DNA of 64,000 nt from Nostoc sp. UHCC 0702 (GTDB lineage Bacteria > Cyanobacteriota > Cyanobacteriia > Cyanobacteriales > Nostocaceae). The translations under genes were made by a program, and so were the position numbers. The stretch is taken from NCBI GenBank assembly GCA_017164015.1, contig CP071065.1, forward strand, positions 8,337,501-8,401,500, in the 5' to 3' direction. Positions 53,642 through 62,183 of the stretch are shown here, in pieces. Under the pieces are notes generated by a model. The model saw only the letters and a program-made list of their open reading frames with translations, had not been told where the DNA came from and ran no database searches. Numbering within the stretch: position 1 is the first letter of the stretch; each line of letters begins with the position of its first letter.

Positions 53642-55219
53642 GGCAGAATTCTCCTCAGTTGGATGAGAAAATAGACTGGGGTCAAGATAGTTGATGCGTG
53701 CTAGAGGACTCAAAGCAGCAAGAATTTGAGCGCCGTAGCTACGGTTAACTACACGACTATCCAGCAAAGCAATGATACCTTGATTTTCTCCTCGCACTGG
53801 AGCGATCGCTCGCTGCAATTCATTTAAAGCAGCTGGCAATAAGTATAAACGGAACCAATCCTGATGCGATCGCTTGTAATGAGCTACTCTTCCACCTACA
53901 AGAGGATTTTCTAAAGATGGTAATGGCAAAGTGGCAATCACTAGCAGCTGGGGTGCAGGCAAGACTGCTTGATGTTCTCGCCAAAATTCCCAACCGCTGA
54001 TTAAAATACCATTTTCATCCAAACAAGTTTTTTCTACCTGCACCCGTGAACCAAATTCGGAAGCTAAAATTGCTCCTACTTGCGCTTTTAGCGGTACATC
54101 CCCCACCAAAATCACCGTCAATCCTCGTGCTGTGGCACTCAGACACAGTAATGTACGGACTTTGTGAATAAATGCTGCTTGAAATTCTGGCGTGTTGGGT
54201 AAAGGCAACTGATGAGGTAAATATAGTTGAATTGCTTCCGCCTGGCTATCAGAGGAAAACTTCAAGCAAGTCACATCATCCAACCCGAAGCGTTGACGGA
54301 ATAAAGGCGCCTCAGTTTCAGATTCTAAAGCACTACCAATTAACACTACTGGTTGTCGTTGCCAAATGGGCGAAAGTATTTTTGCTAATTCAATTGGCGC
54401 GTAATGTAAAGAAAATAAACCCTGACGACGGGCAATAGTCGCCCAAAAAAGAGCAGGGGGGGGAGGGGGGGATGAGGAAGATGAGGGAGAAAGATTTTCG
54501 TTAATTTCTTTAAATTGTTGCCGGAACTGTTGCCAAGGTTCTGGCAATGCTTTTACTGACTCTAAAGCAGAATACAGATGGTTTAAAATCTCTATTTCTG
54601 GTTGGGAAATTAAGTAGCACTCATACGGATTAACAGGATGCTGGAATAGTTCTTTTGTGAGTTGCACGCGTACAGAACGAATTACTTCAACTTGGTTGGG
54701 ACAAGCTAGCATGAGTTGATCCCAATCATGGGGTTGAATATCCTCAGTTAGCTGCTGACGCACCCAATCTTCGAGATCATCTACCCCATCAATAATAGTC
54801 GGAATATCTGGGGGAAAACGCTTGTCAGATACGAGTTGCCCTTTTAACCAAGCTGCGGGGGAGGTAAGTAGTAGCCCTTGGAACTCAGAACCAGGCCAAG
54901 CGTCACCTGTTCTGATGGATTTATCGGCTTGCAGCCATTGCTGTAGCCGGGGAATTTCCACTCGCAGCAGACGTTGCTGTACTTCTTCTGGGGCAACAAT
55001 AATTACAGGGCCATGCCACATCAGTGCTGATGCGACAAAACTAGTGCGATACCGCCCTTGATAACCACAAACTGCCCCAACTTGAATTAAGGCGCTACGT
55101 CCTAACCGCAAAGCCCGTGCTACCAACCTTGCCATCGTCAAATGATGGGGCCAGGAAGGAAAACCCGCCTGCGATCGCAGGAAGTTATGTAGTGACAAAT
55201 GGACTTCTGCCTCAATCAC
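53639..55219 (-). CDS. DinG/Rad3-like helicase homologue with degenerate ATPase motifs
   Basis: A 526-residue protein (GTG start) with the general layout of cyanobacterial DinG-related helicases: WPHHLTMARLVARALRLGRSALIQVG at the N-terminus, FVASALMWHGPVIIVAP for motif Ia, and a C-terminal helicase lobe with VLIGSALESE and GRVAHYKR. The expected P-loop (GxGKT/S) is replaced by VGAVCGYQGRYRTS (47-60), with no lysine in place, and the DEAH box position reads DGVDD (144-148). ATP hydrolysis is therefore doubtful, and it may be a structural or regulatory relative. Residues about 244-256 are a Ser/Pro-rich tract read from GGGGATGAGG-type simple repeat. Transcription ends in the STRR array, which provides its stop. 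Confidence 0.75.
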   Translation of the reverse strand: MIEAEVHLSLHNFLRSQAGFPSWPHHLTMARLVARALRLGRSALIQVGAVCGYQGRYRTSFVASALMWHGPVIIVAPEEVQQRLLRVEIPRLQQWLQADKSIRTGDAWPGSEFQGLLLTSPAAWLKGQLVSDKRFPPDIPTIIDGVDDLEDWVRQQLTEDIQPHDWDQLMLACPNQVEVIRSVRVQLTKELFQHPVNPYECYLISQPEIEILNHLYSALESVKALPEPWQQFRQQFKEINENLSPSSSSSPPPPPALFWATIARRQGLFSLHYAPIELAKILSPIWQRQPVVLIGSALESETEAPLFRQRFGLDDVTCLKFSSDSQAEAIQLYLPHQLPLPNTPEFQAAFIHKVRTLLCLSATARGLTVILVGDVPLKAQVGAILASEFGSRVQVEKTCLDENGILISGWEFWREHQAVLPAPQLLVIATLPLPSLENPLVGGRVAHYKRSHQDWFRLYLLPAALNELQRAIAPVRGENQGIIALLDSRVVNRSYGAQILAALSPLARINYLDPSLFSHPTEENSA

Positions 55220-55468
55220 ACGTTTTTAATCCCATAAAAAGTGACTTTTACTTCCAATAGCCCCATTTCTATTATGTTGTCAGTTGTTAGATGTTAGTTG
55301 TTAGTTGTCAGTTGCTAGTTGTTTAATTGTTAGTTTTTCTACTAGCCACTGACCACTGACCACTGACCCCTTCGGGGTTCGCCAGTCGCTCATGGGGGGA
55401 ACCCCCTCTTGGCCGCGCTGGCTCACCACTGACTACTGACCACTGACCATTGACTAATCACCCAAATT
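55220..55468. repeat. STRR and GC-rich repeats in a promoter gap
   Basis: 249 bp between divergent genes. GTTAGTTGTCAGTTG units at about 55276-55335, CACTGACCACTGACC units near 55345 and 55427, and the GC-rich phrase TTCGGGGTTCGCCAGTCGC (55371-55389) followed by GGGGGAACCCCC. Confidence 0.75.
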
Positions 55469-56431
55469 ATGCCAACTTACACAGGAATTTCCAGCGAAGC
55501 CTTCAGGCATCCACTGGATCGGCAAGCTGAGCAAGCTTTACGAAATTTACCGGGATTTGATTTAATTGCTCGTAAATTTGTGGAATTTGTCTACGAACGC
55601 CCTCAGTTAGTCTATCTAATGGGCAACTCCATCCAAGTCGGGCCGCGACAATATTCCACCATTTACCAGATCTTTCGCGAATGCGTGCGAGATTTGGATA
55701 TTTACCCAGAACCTGCACTGTTTGTCTCACAAAATCCCCAAGTAAATAGCTATGCACTGGGGCAAGAGAATCCTTACATAGTCATCAATACAGGGGCTTT
55801 AGACTTACTAAACGAAGCCGAAATTCGGGCAGTGCTAGCCCATGAACTAGGGCATATTAAGTGTGGTCATACTATTTTAATTCAAATGGCGATGTGGGCA
55901 ATGAGTGCTGCTTCTGTCTTGGAAGAATTAACCTTTGGCCTAGGCAATTTCGTCACTCAAGGCTTAAATTATGCCTTTTTTGAATGGCGGCGTAAAGCCG
56001 AATTAACAGCGGATCGCGCAGCACTGTTAGTTATGGATGACTTAAATCCTGTAATGTCATCCATGATGAAAGTCTCTGGTGGTAGTATCAAATATGCCAA
56101 TGAATGTAGTTTACAAGAGTTTATCAAACAGTCAGAGAATTATCACGCATTGGATCAAGACGGACTCAATCAAGTGTATAAATTATTGATGTATAATGGC
56201 GCTCAGGGTATGATGCTTACCCATCCTTTCCCTGTGGAACGCGTACAGTTCTTACGTGAATGGGCAGTATCAGAAGAATACCAACAAATTCGCCAAGGAA
56301 ATTATCAGCGATCGCCTGCTTCCGGAGCAGTTAATGTTACACCTGATTCTCCAGAAAACGAAGCAGAAGCTTTACGCCGTCAAGTTGAAGAATTGCAACG
56401 AGAAATTAACAAAATGAGAAAATCTGAGTAA
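55469..56431 (+). CDS. M48 family zinc metallopeptidase
   Basis: A 320-residue HtpX/Ste24-type protease. The zinc site is H125-E-L-G-H129 (LAHELGHIKCGH), with the third ligand in the downstream ELTADRAALLV stretch. The N-terminal part (about 1-110) carries a conserved NSIQVGPRQYSTIY region and no signal peptide. The hydrophobic helix after HELGH (LIQMAMWAMSAASVLEELTFGLGNFV) is amphipathic or weakly membrane-associated. The C-terminal helix is a coiled coil (NEAEALRRQVEELQREINKM). Its likely role is membrane-protein quality control; the substrate is unknown. Start: ATG at 55469. Confidence 0.92.
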   Translation: MPTYTGISSEAFRHPLDRQAEQALRNLPGFDLIARKFVEFVYERPQLVYLMGNSIQVGPRQYSTIYQIFRECVRDLDIYPEPALFVSQNPQVNSYALGQENPYIVINTGALDLLNEAEIRAVLAHELGHIKCGHTILIQMAMWAMSAASVLEELTFGLGNFVTQGLNYAFFEWRRKAELTADRAALLVMDDLNPVMSSMMKVSGGSIKYANECSLQEFIKQSENYHALDQDGLNQVYKLLMYNGAQGMMLTHPFPVERVQFLREWAVSEEYQQIRQGNYQRSPASGAVNVTPDSPENEAEALRRQVEELQREINKMRKSE

Positions 56432-56440
56432 ATCTTGTCA

Positions 56441-56469
56441 GGGTGCGTTATTACAAACCGAACGCACCC
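56441..56469 (+). terminator. Hairpin after the M48 gene
   Basis: 9-nt arms GGGTGCGTT and AACGCACCC with an 11-nt loop, ten bases after the stop. No T-run follows, so termination is possible but not certain. Confidence 0.45.
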
Positions 56470-56816
56470 CATAAGCAACGGGTATGGGGCATAGGGCAAA
56501 GCAAAAACAGACTTGAAATTAGTTATGCCCAATTTCTTTTTTTTGCATCTGTTTTGGTGATGTCTTTGATCACAGATACTAATCTATAATTGTAACATAA
56601 AATACATATTTTTAATATTTATAAATAATTGAATTTGTCACAAAGACAACATTATTTTGCTAATCTGATGCTGACCTGATAATTTTTGTAGAATACGTGT
56701 CTGGTCTGCTGACGCTAGCTGTAGCATAATTTATCTTTTGGAATTCCCTGAGAATAGATAATACTTTTTAGCTGGACTACCACGTCCTTGATGTTGTGAT
56801 TTAGGCATTTATCAAC
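56470..56816. other. Gene-free interval
   Basis: 347 bp, A/T-rich, upstream of the small secreted protein. No repeat block; it should contain that gene's promoter. Confidence 0.35.
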
Positions 56817-57257
56817 ATGGCTATTAACTTTACAAAACGGCTGTCTGTGTTAGCTGTTACTATTTTTACTCTTGTCATCTTCATGCCTGTAAGTGCCTTG
56901 GCAACACCTGTTCAACTCCATGCTACTTCTGGTATCATTTTCGCCCAAACTACCAACGCTGCCAGCGAATCTGCCTCATTTTCAGAAATTAACCTGACTC
57001 CCCAACAACGCCAACAACTACAGGCGTTGCGTCAGCGTAGAAACCGAGAAATTAAGGCAGTCTTAAACTCATCTCAACTTGACAAACTTGGTCACAATTT
57101 GCGTTATGGTCAAGATATGAATCAAGCTCTAGAAACACTAAATTTACAACCAGAACAGCAAGAGTTGGTAAAAGCAATCCTCAAATTTACTGATTTGAAG
57201 ATTAAGGCGATTTTATCTCGAAATCCACTAACTGAAGGTCAAAAATCAAGGTTTTAG
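56817..57257 (+). CDS. Small secreted protein, Spy/LTXXQ-like
   Basis: A 146-residue protein with a clear signal peptide: KR near the N-terminus, hydrophobic core LAVTIFTLVIFMPV and a probable cut after ALA (about residue 29). The mature part is helical, Gln/Arg-rich, with LTPQQRQQLQALRQRRNREI, which resembles the LTXXQ motif of periplasmic Spy/CpxP chaperones, then a second helical unit LNLQPEQQELVKAI. The exact family is uncertain. It is followed by a good terminator. Confidence 0.62.
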   Translation: MAINFTKRLSVLAVTIFTLVIFMPVSALATPVQLHATSGIIFAQTTNAASESASFSEINLTPQQRQQLQALRQRRNREIKAVLNSSQLDKLGHNLRYGQDMNQALETLNLQPEQQELVKAILKFTDLKIKAILSRNPLTEGQKSRF

Positions 57258-57328
57258 TTGCAGAGTGAAATATTGAATCTTGGTTATAGATATCAATAAT
57301 ATTTTCTCTGACAGCTTTGTTTTTAAAC

Positions 57329-57371
57329 AGCGATCGCTGTCAATATTTTAGGAGCGATCGCTTTTTATTTT
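57329..57371 (+). terminator. Intrinsic terminator built from two HIP1 sites
   Basis: Two copies of AGCGATCGCT (57329-57338 and 57353-57362), each a palindrome, pair into a 10-bp stem followed by TTTTATTTT. Confidence 0.72.
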
Positions 57372-57414
57372 ACAGATGCCTTGGCGACTAGAAGTCGCGG
57401 CTACACAAACTCTC

Positions 57415-57482
57415 GTCCGCCTACCCTTCTCCTCACGGAGACGCTACGCGAACGGGAACGGCGAAGCCGAACGCGGACTAAT
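57415..57482. repeat. GC-rich interspersed repeat
   Basis: GGAGACGCTACGCGAACGGG and CGGCGAAGCCGAACGCGG. GGAGACGCTACGCGAACGGG is the complement of a phrase at about 50610-50629. Confidence 0.65.
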
Positions 57483-57584
57483 CCTAAAGAGAATTTAAAT
57501 GTAGCAAGGCATCTTCAATAATTAAAGGTGCGCGATTCCTGCGGCATAACACACCCTACTAGCTTTTTAAACAACCTCTAACAA

Positions 57585-58142
57585 TTACGGAAACAGTTGA
57601 TTAATCTGGACTTCAATTTCTGGAAAAGCAATCAAAGATATTGATACATTTTCTTCTAAAATCAATTCTTGATTGTAAATTGCCAAATCCGGTTCACGGA
57701 AAACATAAACCTGACGCTGATTCACATCTAAAATCCAATATTCAGCAATTCCCGCTTTAGCATAAAGAGGCGCTTTTTGTTTGCGGTCTGCCTCTAAAGT
57801 TGTATCCGCCACCTCAATCAATAAAAAAACTTCATTGGGTGCAGGATGATGATCAATGTACTTTCGTGAATCGATGCGGACAACAGCAATATCCGGTTCA
57901 GGTTCAGAATATTGGCTTAACTGAATGGGGTCTTGTACCCGAACTAAAACAACTTCCGCCAGCAGGCGCTTAAGGTAGTCAGACGCACACAGCGTTGTCG
58001 CCGCATGGGGAGGATTTTTGGCACTCATGGGGATAACTTGCCCTTCAATCAGTTCTACCCGTTCCTCAGCTTTAATAATCCCCGTCTCGAACATCCGGTG
58101 ATATTCATCTACATTCCACAAGCGCACTCTAGTTTGTGTCAT
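57585..58142 (-). CDS. Uma2 family restriction endonuclease-like protein
   Basis: A 185-residue protein of the Uma2 family (PD-(D/E)xK fold), very abundant in cyanobacteria. It begins MTQTRVRLWNVDEYHRM; the core has EPDIAVVR (the Asp), VFLLIEVADTTLEADRKQKAPLYAKAGIAEYWILDV (Glu and the K-x-P-x-Y segment), and a C-terminal beta strand. The nuclease activity is a prediction; no phenotype is established for most members. Start: a longer frame to 58181 exists, but AAGGAAA lies just before the ATG at 58142, which fits the family start. Upstream is the HIP1 site GGCGATCGC. Confidence 0.88.
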   Translation of the reverse strand: MTQTRVRLWNVDEYHRMFETGIIKAEERVELIEGQVIPMSAKNPPHAATTLCASDYLKRLLAEVVLVRVQDPIQLSQYSEPEPDIAVVRIDSRKYIDHHPAPNEVFLLIEVADTTLEADRKQKAPLYAKAGIAEYWILDVNQRQVYVFREPDLAIYNQELILEENVSISLIAFPEIEVQINQLFP

Positions 58143-58321
58143 TGTATTTCCTTTGGCGATCGCACACGCCCTCAAGGACAAATATCTTTCACTGATAAGT
58201 TTTACAGCATTTATAAATTTAAATTATGCTTGTTTGATTTAGCATCAAGGCTGCCTATTAACCAAGACATTTTTTCACATCTTACATCCAGTTGCCACAA
58301 CTGCCTCAGAATGAATTCTGA

Positions 58322-58414
58322 GGCTAATAGCTCAAGTCTTCTAAAGAAGACTAAGTAAAGGTTTTAGTCCACTTTAGTGGACTTTAGCTATTAGCCAAGA
58401 AATTTATTTCTTGG
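58322..58414. repeat. Nested hairpin repeat
   Basis: GGCTAATAGCT and AGCTATTAGCC form the outer stem, with AGTCTTCT/AGAAGACT and AGTCCACT/AGTGGACT inside; a second hairpin CCAAGAAAT / ATTTCTTGG follows at 58395-58414. Related to motifs at 43368-43500. Confidence 0.75.
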
Positions 58415-58459
58415 CGGGAGAAGGGGTAAGTACAAGATTTGAGTATTGCTTTCAATAAC

Positions 58460-58732
58460 TCATTCCTCGCTACCTGGTTCATTGTCACTGCTGTCAGCAG
58501 TTCCATCCAGAATGCTTTTGAACAGTTCATCGGGTGTCACTCCTCGCTTTTTCGCCATATATTCCAGCATTCTTTCAATTTCAGGTTTTTTTTCAGCAAT
58601 TCCAAAGCCTATAAGTAAAGCTGCTTGAACTGACTTGCTGCGATTATTAAGCCAAGCCCAAATAGTGAGCCAGTCATCATCATGTTCACCCAAGGGGCCT
58701 ATGGGAAATCGCTTTGGCATCTTATGTTTCAA
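58460..58732 (-). CDS. Conserved hypothetical protein
   Basis: A 90-residue protein, basic at the N-terminus (MKHKMPKRFPIGPLG) and acidic at the end (DGTADSSDNEPGSEE), with a helical centre (LTIWAWLNNRSKSVQAALLIGFGIAEKK) that could be an amphipathic or nucleic-acid-binding helix. I do not recognise a family. An inverted repeat about 90 bp upstream is listed separately. The Met at codon 5 is an alternative start. Confidence 0.5.
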   Translation of the reverse strand: MKHKMPKRFPIGPLGEHDDDWLTIWAWLNNRSKSVQAALLIGFGIAEKKPEIERMLEYMAKKRGVTPDELFKSILDGTADSSDNEPGSEE

Positions 58733-58822
58733 GTTTTTTAGTTTTTATAGCTAATTTGTTTCAAAAAGTATTTATAAACGTTTCATTTTTAATCCAATCT
58801 CTGGTAAGATTTGACTAAGCAA

Positions 58823-58861
58823 AAAGCCAGTGCGTCCCGTGGAAAGTTCGGCACTGGCTTT
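58823..58861 (-). terminator. Terminator-like hairpin upstream of the gene at 58732
   Basis: 11-bp arms AAAGCCAGTGC and GCACTGGCTTT with a 17-nt loop; on the minus strand the stem is followed by TTTTTGCTT. It lies in the leader side of the 58460-58732 gene and between divergent genes. Confidence 0.6.
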
Positions 58862-58890
58862 GCTCCAAACTCAATGGAGACTATATTATT

Positions 58891-59091
58891 ATGCCCTATC
58901 GAGACAATCTCAATAGGTGGCTAGTTGTACGTTTACTTGCGAACATGCAACGAGTCGTTGTGGCGCGTTTCCGAAAACAATCAGAAGCTGAAGGTTATTT
59001 GCAGGCTATTCAGCGCTTGATACCCGATGGCAAATTTTTGGTGGTCTTTGACGGCGACAACAAATCGGAGGTAGATCAAGTTTGCAGATAA
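58891..59091 (+). CDS. Small conserved hypothetical protein upstream of lysS
   Basis: A 66-residue protein with two predicted strands and a helix (LVVRLLANMQRVVVARFRKQSEAEGYLQAIQRLIP, then KFLVVFDGD), a pattern reminiscent of a small SPOR-type fold, but no firm match. It ends 55 bp before lysS on the same strand, so it may be co-transcribed. Start: ATG at 58891, with GGAGACTATATTATT upstream. Confidence 0.6.
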   Translation: MPYRDNLNRWLVVRLLANMQRVVVARFRKQSEAEGYLQAIQRLIPDGKFLVVFDGDNKSEVDQVCR

Positions 59092-59146
59092 TAATCCCAC
59101 CTGTTCACAGCATCTATAATAATCATGCCCTCTTTAGTTCGTTAAC

Positions 59147-60673
59147 ATGTCCGAAGAAGATATTCGTGCCACTAGGCTGGAAAAAGTAGAGCAGCTAAAG
59201 CAGCTAGGTATTAATCCTTATGCCTATCGTTGGGAATCCAGCCACCATGCGGCGCAATTGCAAGCACAATTCGCTGATTTACCCAGCGGTGAAGAAGTTG
59301 ATTTAGAAGTGGCGATCGCAGGACGCATCAGGCTGCGTCGTTTTATGGGTAAACTAGCCTTCGTCACCTTAGAAGATGAAACCGGCGCAATTCAGCTTTA
59401 CTTAGAAAAAAAGCGCATTGAGGAAAGTATGGCAGATATTGTTGCCAATGCTTTCAAACAACTAGATAAACTTACAGATATTGGCGATATTTTGGGTGTT
59501 ACAGGCACTATTAAACGGACTGAGAAGGGCGAGTTATCTGTCTACGTTAAACAATATACTATCCTAACCAAATCTCTATTACCCTTACCTGATAAACGAC
59601 ATGGGTTAACAGATATCGCCAAGCGCTACCGTCAGCGTTACGTTGACTTGATTGTGAACCCGGAAGTACGGCAAACTTTCCGCCGTCGCGCCCAAATTAC
59701 TGCCGGTATTCGCCGCTATTTAGAACAGCGGGATTTTTTAGAAATTGAAACGCCAGTTTTGCAAAGTGAAGCAGGCGGTGCTGATGCACGTCCGTTTATC
59801 ACTTACCACAACACCTTAGATATGGAGTTGTATCTGCGAATTGCTACAGAACTCCATCTTAAGCGGTTGATTGTGGGTGGTTTTGAAAAGGTGTTTGAGT
59901 TAGGGCGGATTTTCCGCAATGAAGGAGTTTCGACTCGCCATAATCCCGAATTTACCACCATTGAAATTTACCAAGCCTACGCCGACTACAACGATATGAT
60001 GGCGCTGACAGAAGGAATTATTACCACTGTTGCCCAAGAGGTACTCGGAACATTACAAATTACCTACCAAGACACACCTGTAGATTTAACACCACCTTGG
60101 CGGCGGGTGACGATGCACGATATAGTCAAGGAATTTACAGGCTTGGATTTTAATTCTTTCCAAACATTGGAAGAAGCAAAAGCAGCAAGTAAAAATGCTG
60201 GACTTGAAGGTATAGAAGATGTACCATCCATTGGCAAACTGTTGAATGAAGCCTTTGAACAAAAGGTAGAAGAAAACTTAATTCAGCCTACCTTTGTCAT
60301 TGACTATCCAGTAGAAATTTCGCCCTTGGCAAAACCTCACCGTTCTACGCCTGGTTTAGTGGAGCGATTTGAGTTATTTATTGTAGGGCGGGAGACTGGC
60401 AATAGTTTTTCCGAATTAACCGATCCCATCGACCAAAGAGAACGCTTAGAAGCACAAGCCGCGCGGAAAGCCGCCGGTGACTTGGAAGCCCAAGGTGTAG
60501 ACGAAGACTTTCTCACCGCTTTGGAGTATGGAATGCCACCCACAGGTGGTTTAGGCATTGGCATTGATAGATTGGTGATGTTATTAACTGATTGTGCCAG
60601 TATTCGGGATGCGATCGCTTTCCCCCTACTCAAGCCAGAAAAATCAGAACCATTCCCGGAATCTGAAAGTTAG
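59147..60673 (+). CDS. lysS: Lysyl-tRNA synthetase (class II)
   Basis: A 508-residue aminoacyl-tRNA synthetase. The N-terminal OB-fold anticodon-binding domain covers about residues 50-150 ([23 protein letters not shown]). Class II motif 1 is IETPVLQ, motif 2 is [24 protein letters not shown], and motif 3 is [13 protein letters not shown] near the end. Length is normal. The product charges tRNA-Lys. A terminator follows. Confidence 0.98.
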   Translation: MSEEDIRATRLEKVEQLKQLGINPYAYRWESSHHAAQLQAQFADLPSGEEVDLEVAIAGRIRLRRFMGKLAFVTLEDETGAIQLYLEKKRIEESMADIVANAFKQLDKLTDIGDILGVTGTIKRTEKGELSVYVKQYTILTKSLLPLPDKRHGLTDIAKRYRQRYVDLIVNPEVRQTFRRRAQITAGIRRYLEQRDFLEIETPVLQSEAGGADARPFITYHNTLDMELYLRIATELHLKRLIVGGFEKVFELGRIFRNEGVSTRHNPEFTTIEIYQAYADYNDMMALTEGIITTVAQEVLGTLQITYQDTPVDLTPPWRRVTMHDIVKEFTGLDFNSFQTLEEAKAASKNAGLEGIEDVPSIGKLLNEAFEQKVEENLIQPTFVIDYPVEISPLAKPHRSTPGLVERFELFIVGRETGNSFSELTDPIDQRERLEAQAARKAAGDLEAQGVDEDFLTALEYGMPPTGGLGIGIDRLVMLLTDCASIRDAIAFPLLKPEKSEPFPESES

Positions 60674-60696
60674 CCAAAAGTCAAACTGCATTAACA

Positions 60697-60741
60697 AAAA
60701 CCTGTAGAAAAGTAACATTTTGCTTCACTACAGGTTTTTTC
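60697..60741 (+). terminator. Intrinsic terminator after lysS
   Basis: Arms AAAAACCTGTAG and CTACAGGTTTTTT with a loop of about 20 nt, ending in a T-run; 25 bp after the stop. Confidence 0.82.
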
Positions 60742-60907
60742 GTCAAAAAGTCATAAAATAAGCATCAAATACCCAAAATTAATTCATTTTTTAATATTCA
60801 TATTTTTATGTGAAGACAGAATACTGTCGCTACAGACTAACGCTTACATCGAGTTTTATTAAATAAATACTATTACAATAATTTCAAAAGCAAAAATAGG
60901 TCTAATT

Positions 60908-61183
60908 GTGATGCAATCAATTTTTTGGAGTGTAGAAGAAGTAGCCCTAAGAGCTAAACAATTTTACGAAAACGGTATTCGTCAAAATGTTGAGTATGGT
61001 GACAATATCGGCAAAATGATTGTGATTGATGCGGAAACTGGTGAATATGGGATAGATCCAACTGGTGTAGAGACAGCATTAAAGTTAAAGCAGAAAAACC
61101 CTAATGCTAGATTGTTTACTATAAGAATTGGTTATGATGTTGCTGTAAGTTTTGGTGGTGCAATGGAGCGTACTACCGAATGA
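60908..61183 (+). CDS. Hypothetical protein, partner of the aspartic protease gene
   Basis: A 91-residue protein with the central stretch IGKMIVIDAETGEYGIDPTGVETALKLKQKNP. The family is not recognised with certainty; proteins with a GxYxID... segment of this kind are often paired with small retropepsin-like genes in cyanobacteria. Its stop overlaps the next start by four bases (ATGA at 61180-61183), showing translational coupling. The N-terminal Met-Met allows starts at 60908 or 60911. Confidence 0.65.
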   Translation: MMQSIFWSVEEVALRAKQFYENGIRQNVEYGDNIGKMIVIDAETGEYGIDPTGVETALKLKQKNPNARLFTIRIGYDVAVSFGGAMERTTE

Positions 61184-61545
61184 TTTATGGCAAAGTAATC
61201 GATGGTATGGTAATAATTCCAGTAGTTTTTCGTTTACCTTTGCAACCAGATTTTTCTTTGGATTTTATCATTGATACTGGATTTAATGACCATTTAACTT
61301 TACCACCACAGGCAGTCAGTGCAATGAATCTTCCCTTGTATTCTAGTACCGAAGCAAGGTTAGCTGATGGTAGTAAAGCATTATTATCTATACATTTGGC
61401 AACAATTGTATGGGACAGTATAGAAAAAATAGTGCCAGTTTTAGCTGCTGGTTATAAACCTTTGCTAGGAACTTCTTTGATGGCAGGATATCATCTAGAA
61501 ATTGATTTTCAAGAAAATGGTTTAGTTTCCCTAGAAAAACTTTAA
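61180..61545 (+). CDS. Clan AA (retropepsin-like) aspartic protease
   Basis: A 121-residue single-domain protein. The catalytic motif is D32-T-G in DFIIDTGFNDHLTLPP, with the strands MIYGKVIDGMVIIPVVF before it and a late hydrophobic-hydrophobic-G motif LLGTSLMAGYHLEIDF, typical of dimeric retropepsins that need two chains to form the site. Substrate unknown. It is translationally coupled to the preceding gene. Such pairs resemble toxin-antitoxin modules in size and layout; that is inference only. Confidence 0.85.
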   Translation: MIYGKVIDGMVIIPVVFRLPLQPDFSLDFIIDTGFNDHLTLPPQAVSAMNLPLYSSTEARLADGSKALLSIHLATIVWDSIEKIVPVLAAGYKPLLGTSLMAGYHLEIDFQENGLVSLEKL

Positions 61546-61651
61546 TCGATTAGTTATTGTTTGGATAGAGTTGTTAATTATTAGAATAAGCTAATTTTTC
61601 CCCTCTCGGTAGCATTATTAAAAATTGACTTTATAGATATGGCAAAGCTAC

Positions 61652-61689
61652 GGTGTGTTAGGTGACAGTCTTAACACACCATTTTTTTT
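61652..61689 (+). terminator. Intrinsic terminator after the protease pair
   Basis: Arms GGTGTGTTA and TAACACACC with an 11-nt loop, followed by a run of eight T. Confidence 0.9.
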
Positions 61690-61703
61690 GCACTCACACA
61701 ATC

Positions 61704-61763
61704 TAGACAATATTCCTTACAAAGAATAATATAGTTGACATTCCCTATAAGGAATACTATATT
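61704..61763 (+). promoter_or_regulatory. Promoter and candidate operators of the toxin-antitoxin operon
   Basis: Two possible promoters: TAGACA-N17-TAATAT (61704-61732), giving a leader of about 37 nt that contains GAGAGG; and TTGACA-N17-TATATT (61735-61763), whose start would leave almost no leader. A near-palindrome ATTCCCTATAAGGAAT (61740-61755) sits exactly between -35 and -10 of the second, and a related TATTCCTTAC half-site lies at 61711. These fit autorepression by the antitoxin. Confidence 0.55.
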
Positions 61764-61775
61764 GAGAGGTAAGAA

Positions 61776-62183
61776 GTGACTTGGACTTGGGAACTTTATC
61801 AACACGTCGATGGGGAAATTCCCAAAGATTTACTTGCTTTTTTCATCAGGATGATTCCTCAAGACGAACAACCAGAAAATCCACCAAAGCCGTTACTGAG
61901 TGCTTCCGAAACCAGGCGTTTGCAAGTTAATCTTGGCTACCTGTGCAACAAAGGACTCGCATCACTTACCAGTGGCATTTTTGAGAAGCTGGAAGATGAC
62001 CTATATGAATTACGTATGACCAAGAGTGAACATAATCCCCGGTTTATCTTAACGGCTGCTACTCCTCAGCGGTTTGTGGTGCTGCACGCCTTTATGAAAA
62101 AATACGACGACGCTATCAAAGACAGAGACAAAGAACCTGCAAGAGTGAGATTGCGGGAATTGCAGCAGAGGGAACAATCATGA
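61776..62183 (+). CDS. RelE/HigB-like toxin
   Basis: A 135-residue basic-rich protein matching the phage-derived Gp49-like/HigB toxin pattern: an N-terminal WTWELYQ strand, the central LYELRMTKSEHNPRFIL strand pair and RFVVLHAFMKKYDDAIKD, followed by a helix that contacts the antitoxin. These toxins cut mRNA on the ribosome. The gene starts with GTG and overlaps the antitoxin gene by four bases (ATGA). Toxin-first order is typical of HigBA. The N-terminus before MIPQDEQ is longer than usual, so a shorter start is possible. Confidence 0.85.
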   Translation: MTWTWELYQHVDGEIPKDLLAFFIRMIPQDEQPENPPKPLLSASETRRLQVNLGYLCNKGLASLTSGIFEKLEDDLYELRMTKSEHNPRFILTAATPQRFVVLHAFMKKYDDAIKDRDKEPARVRLRELQQREQS

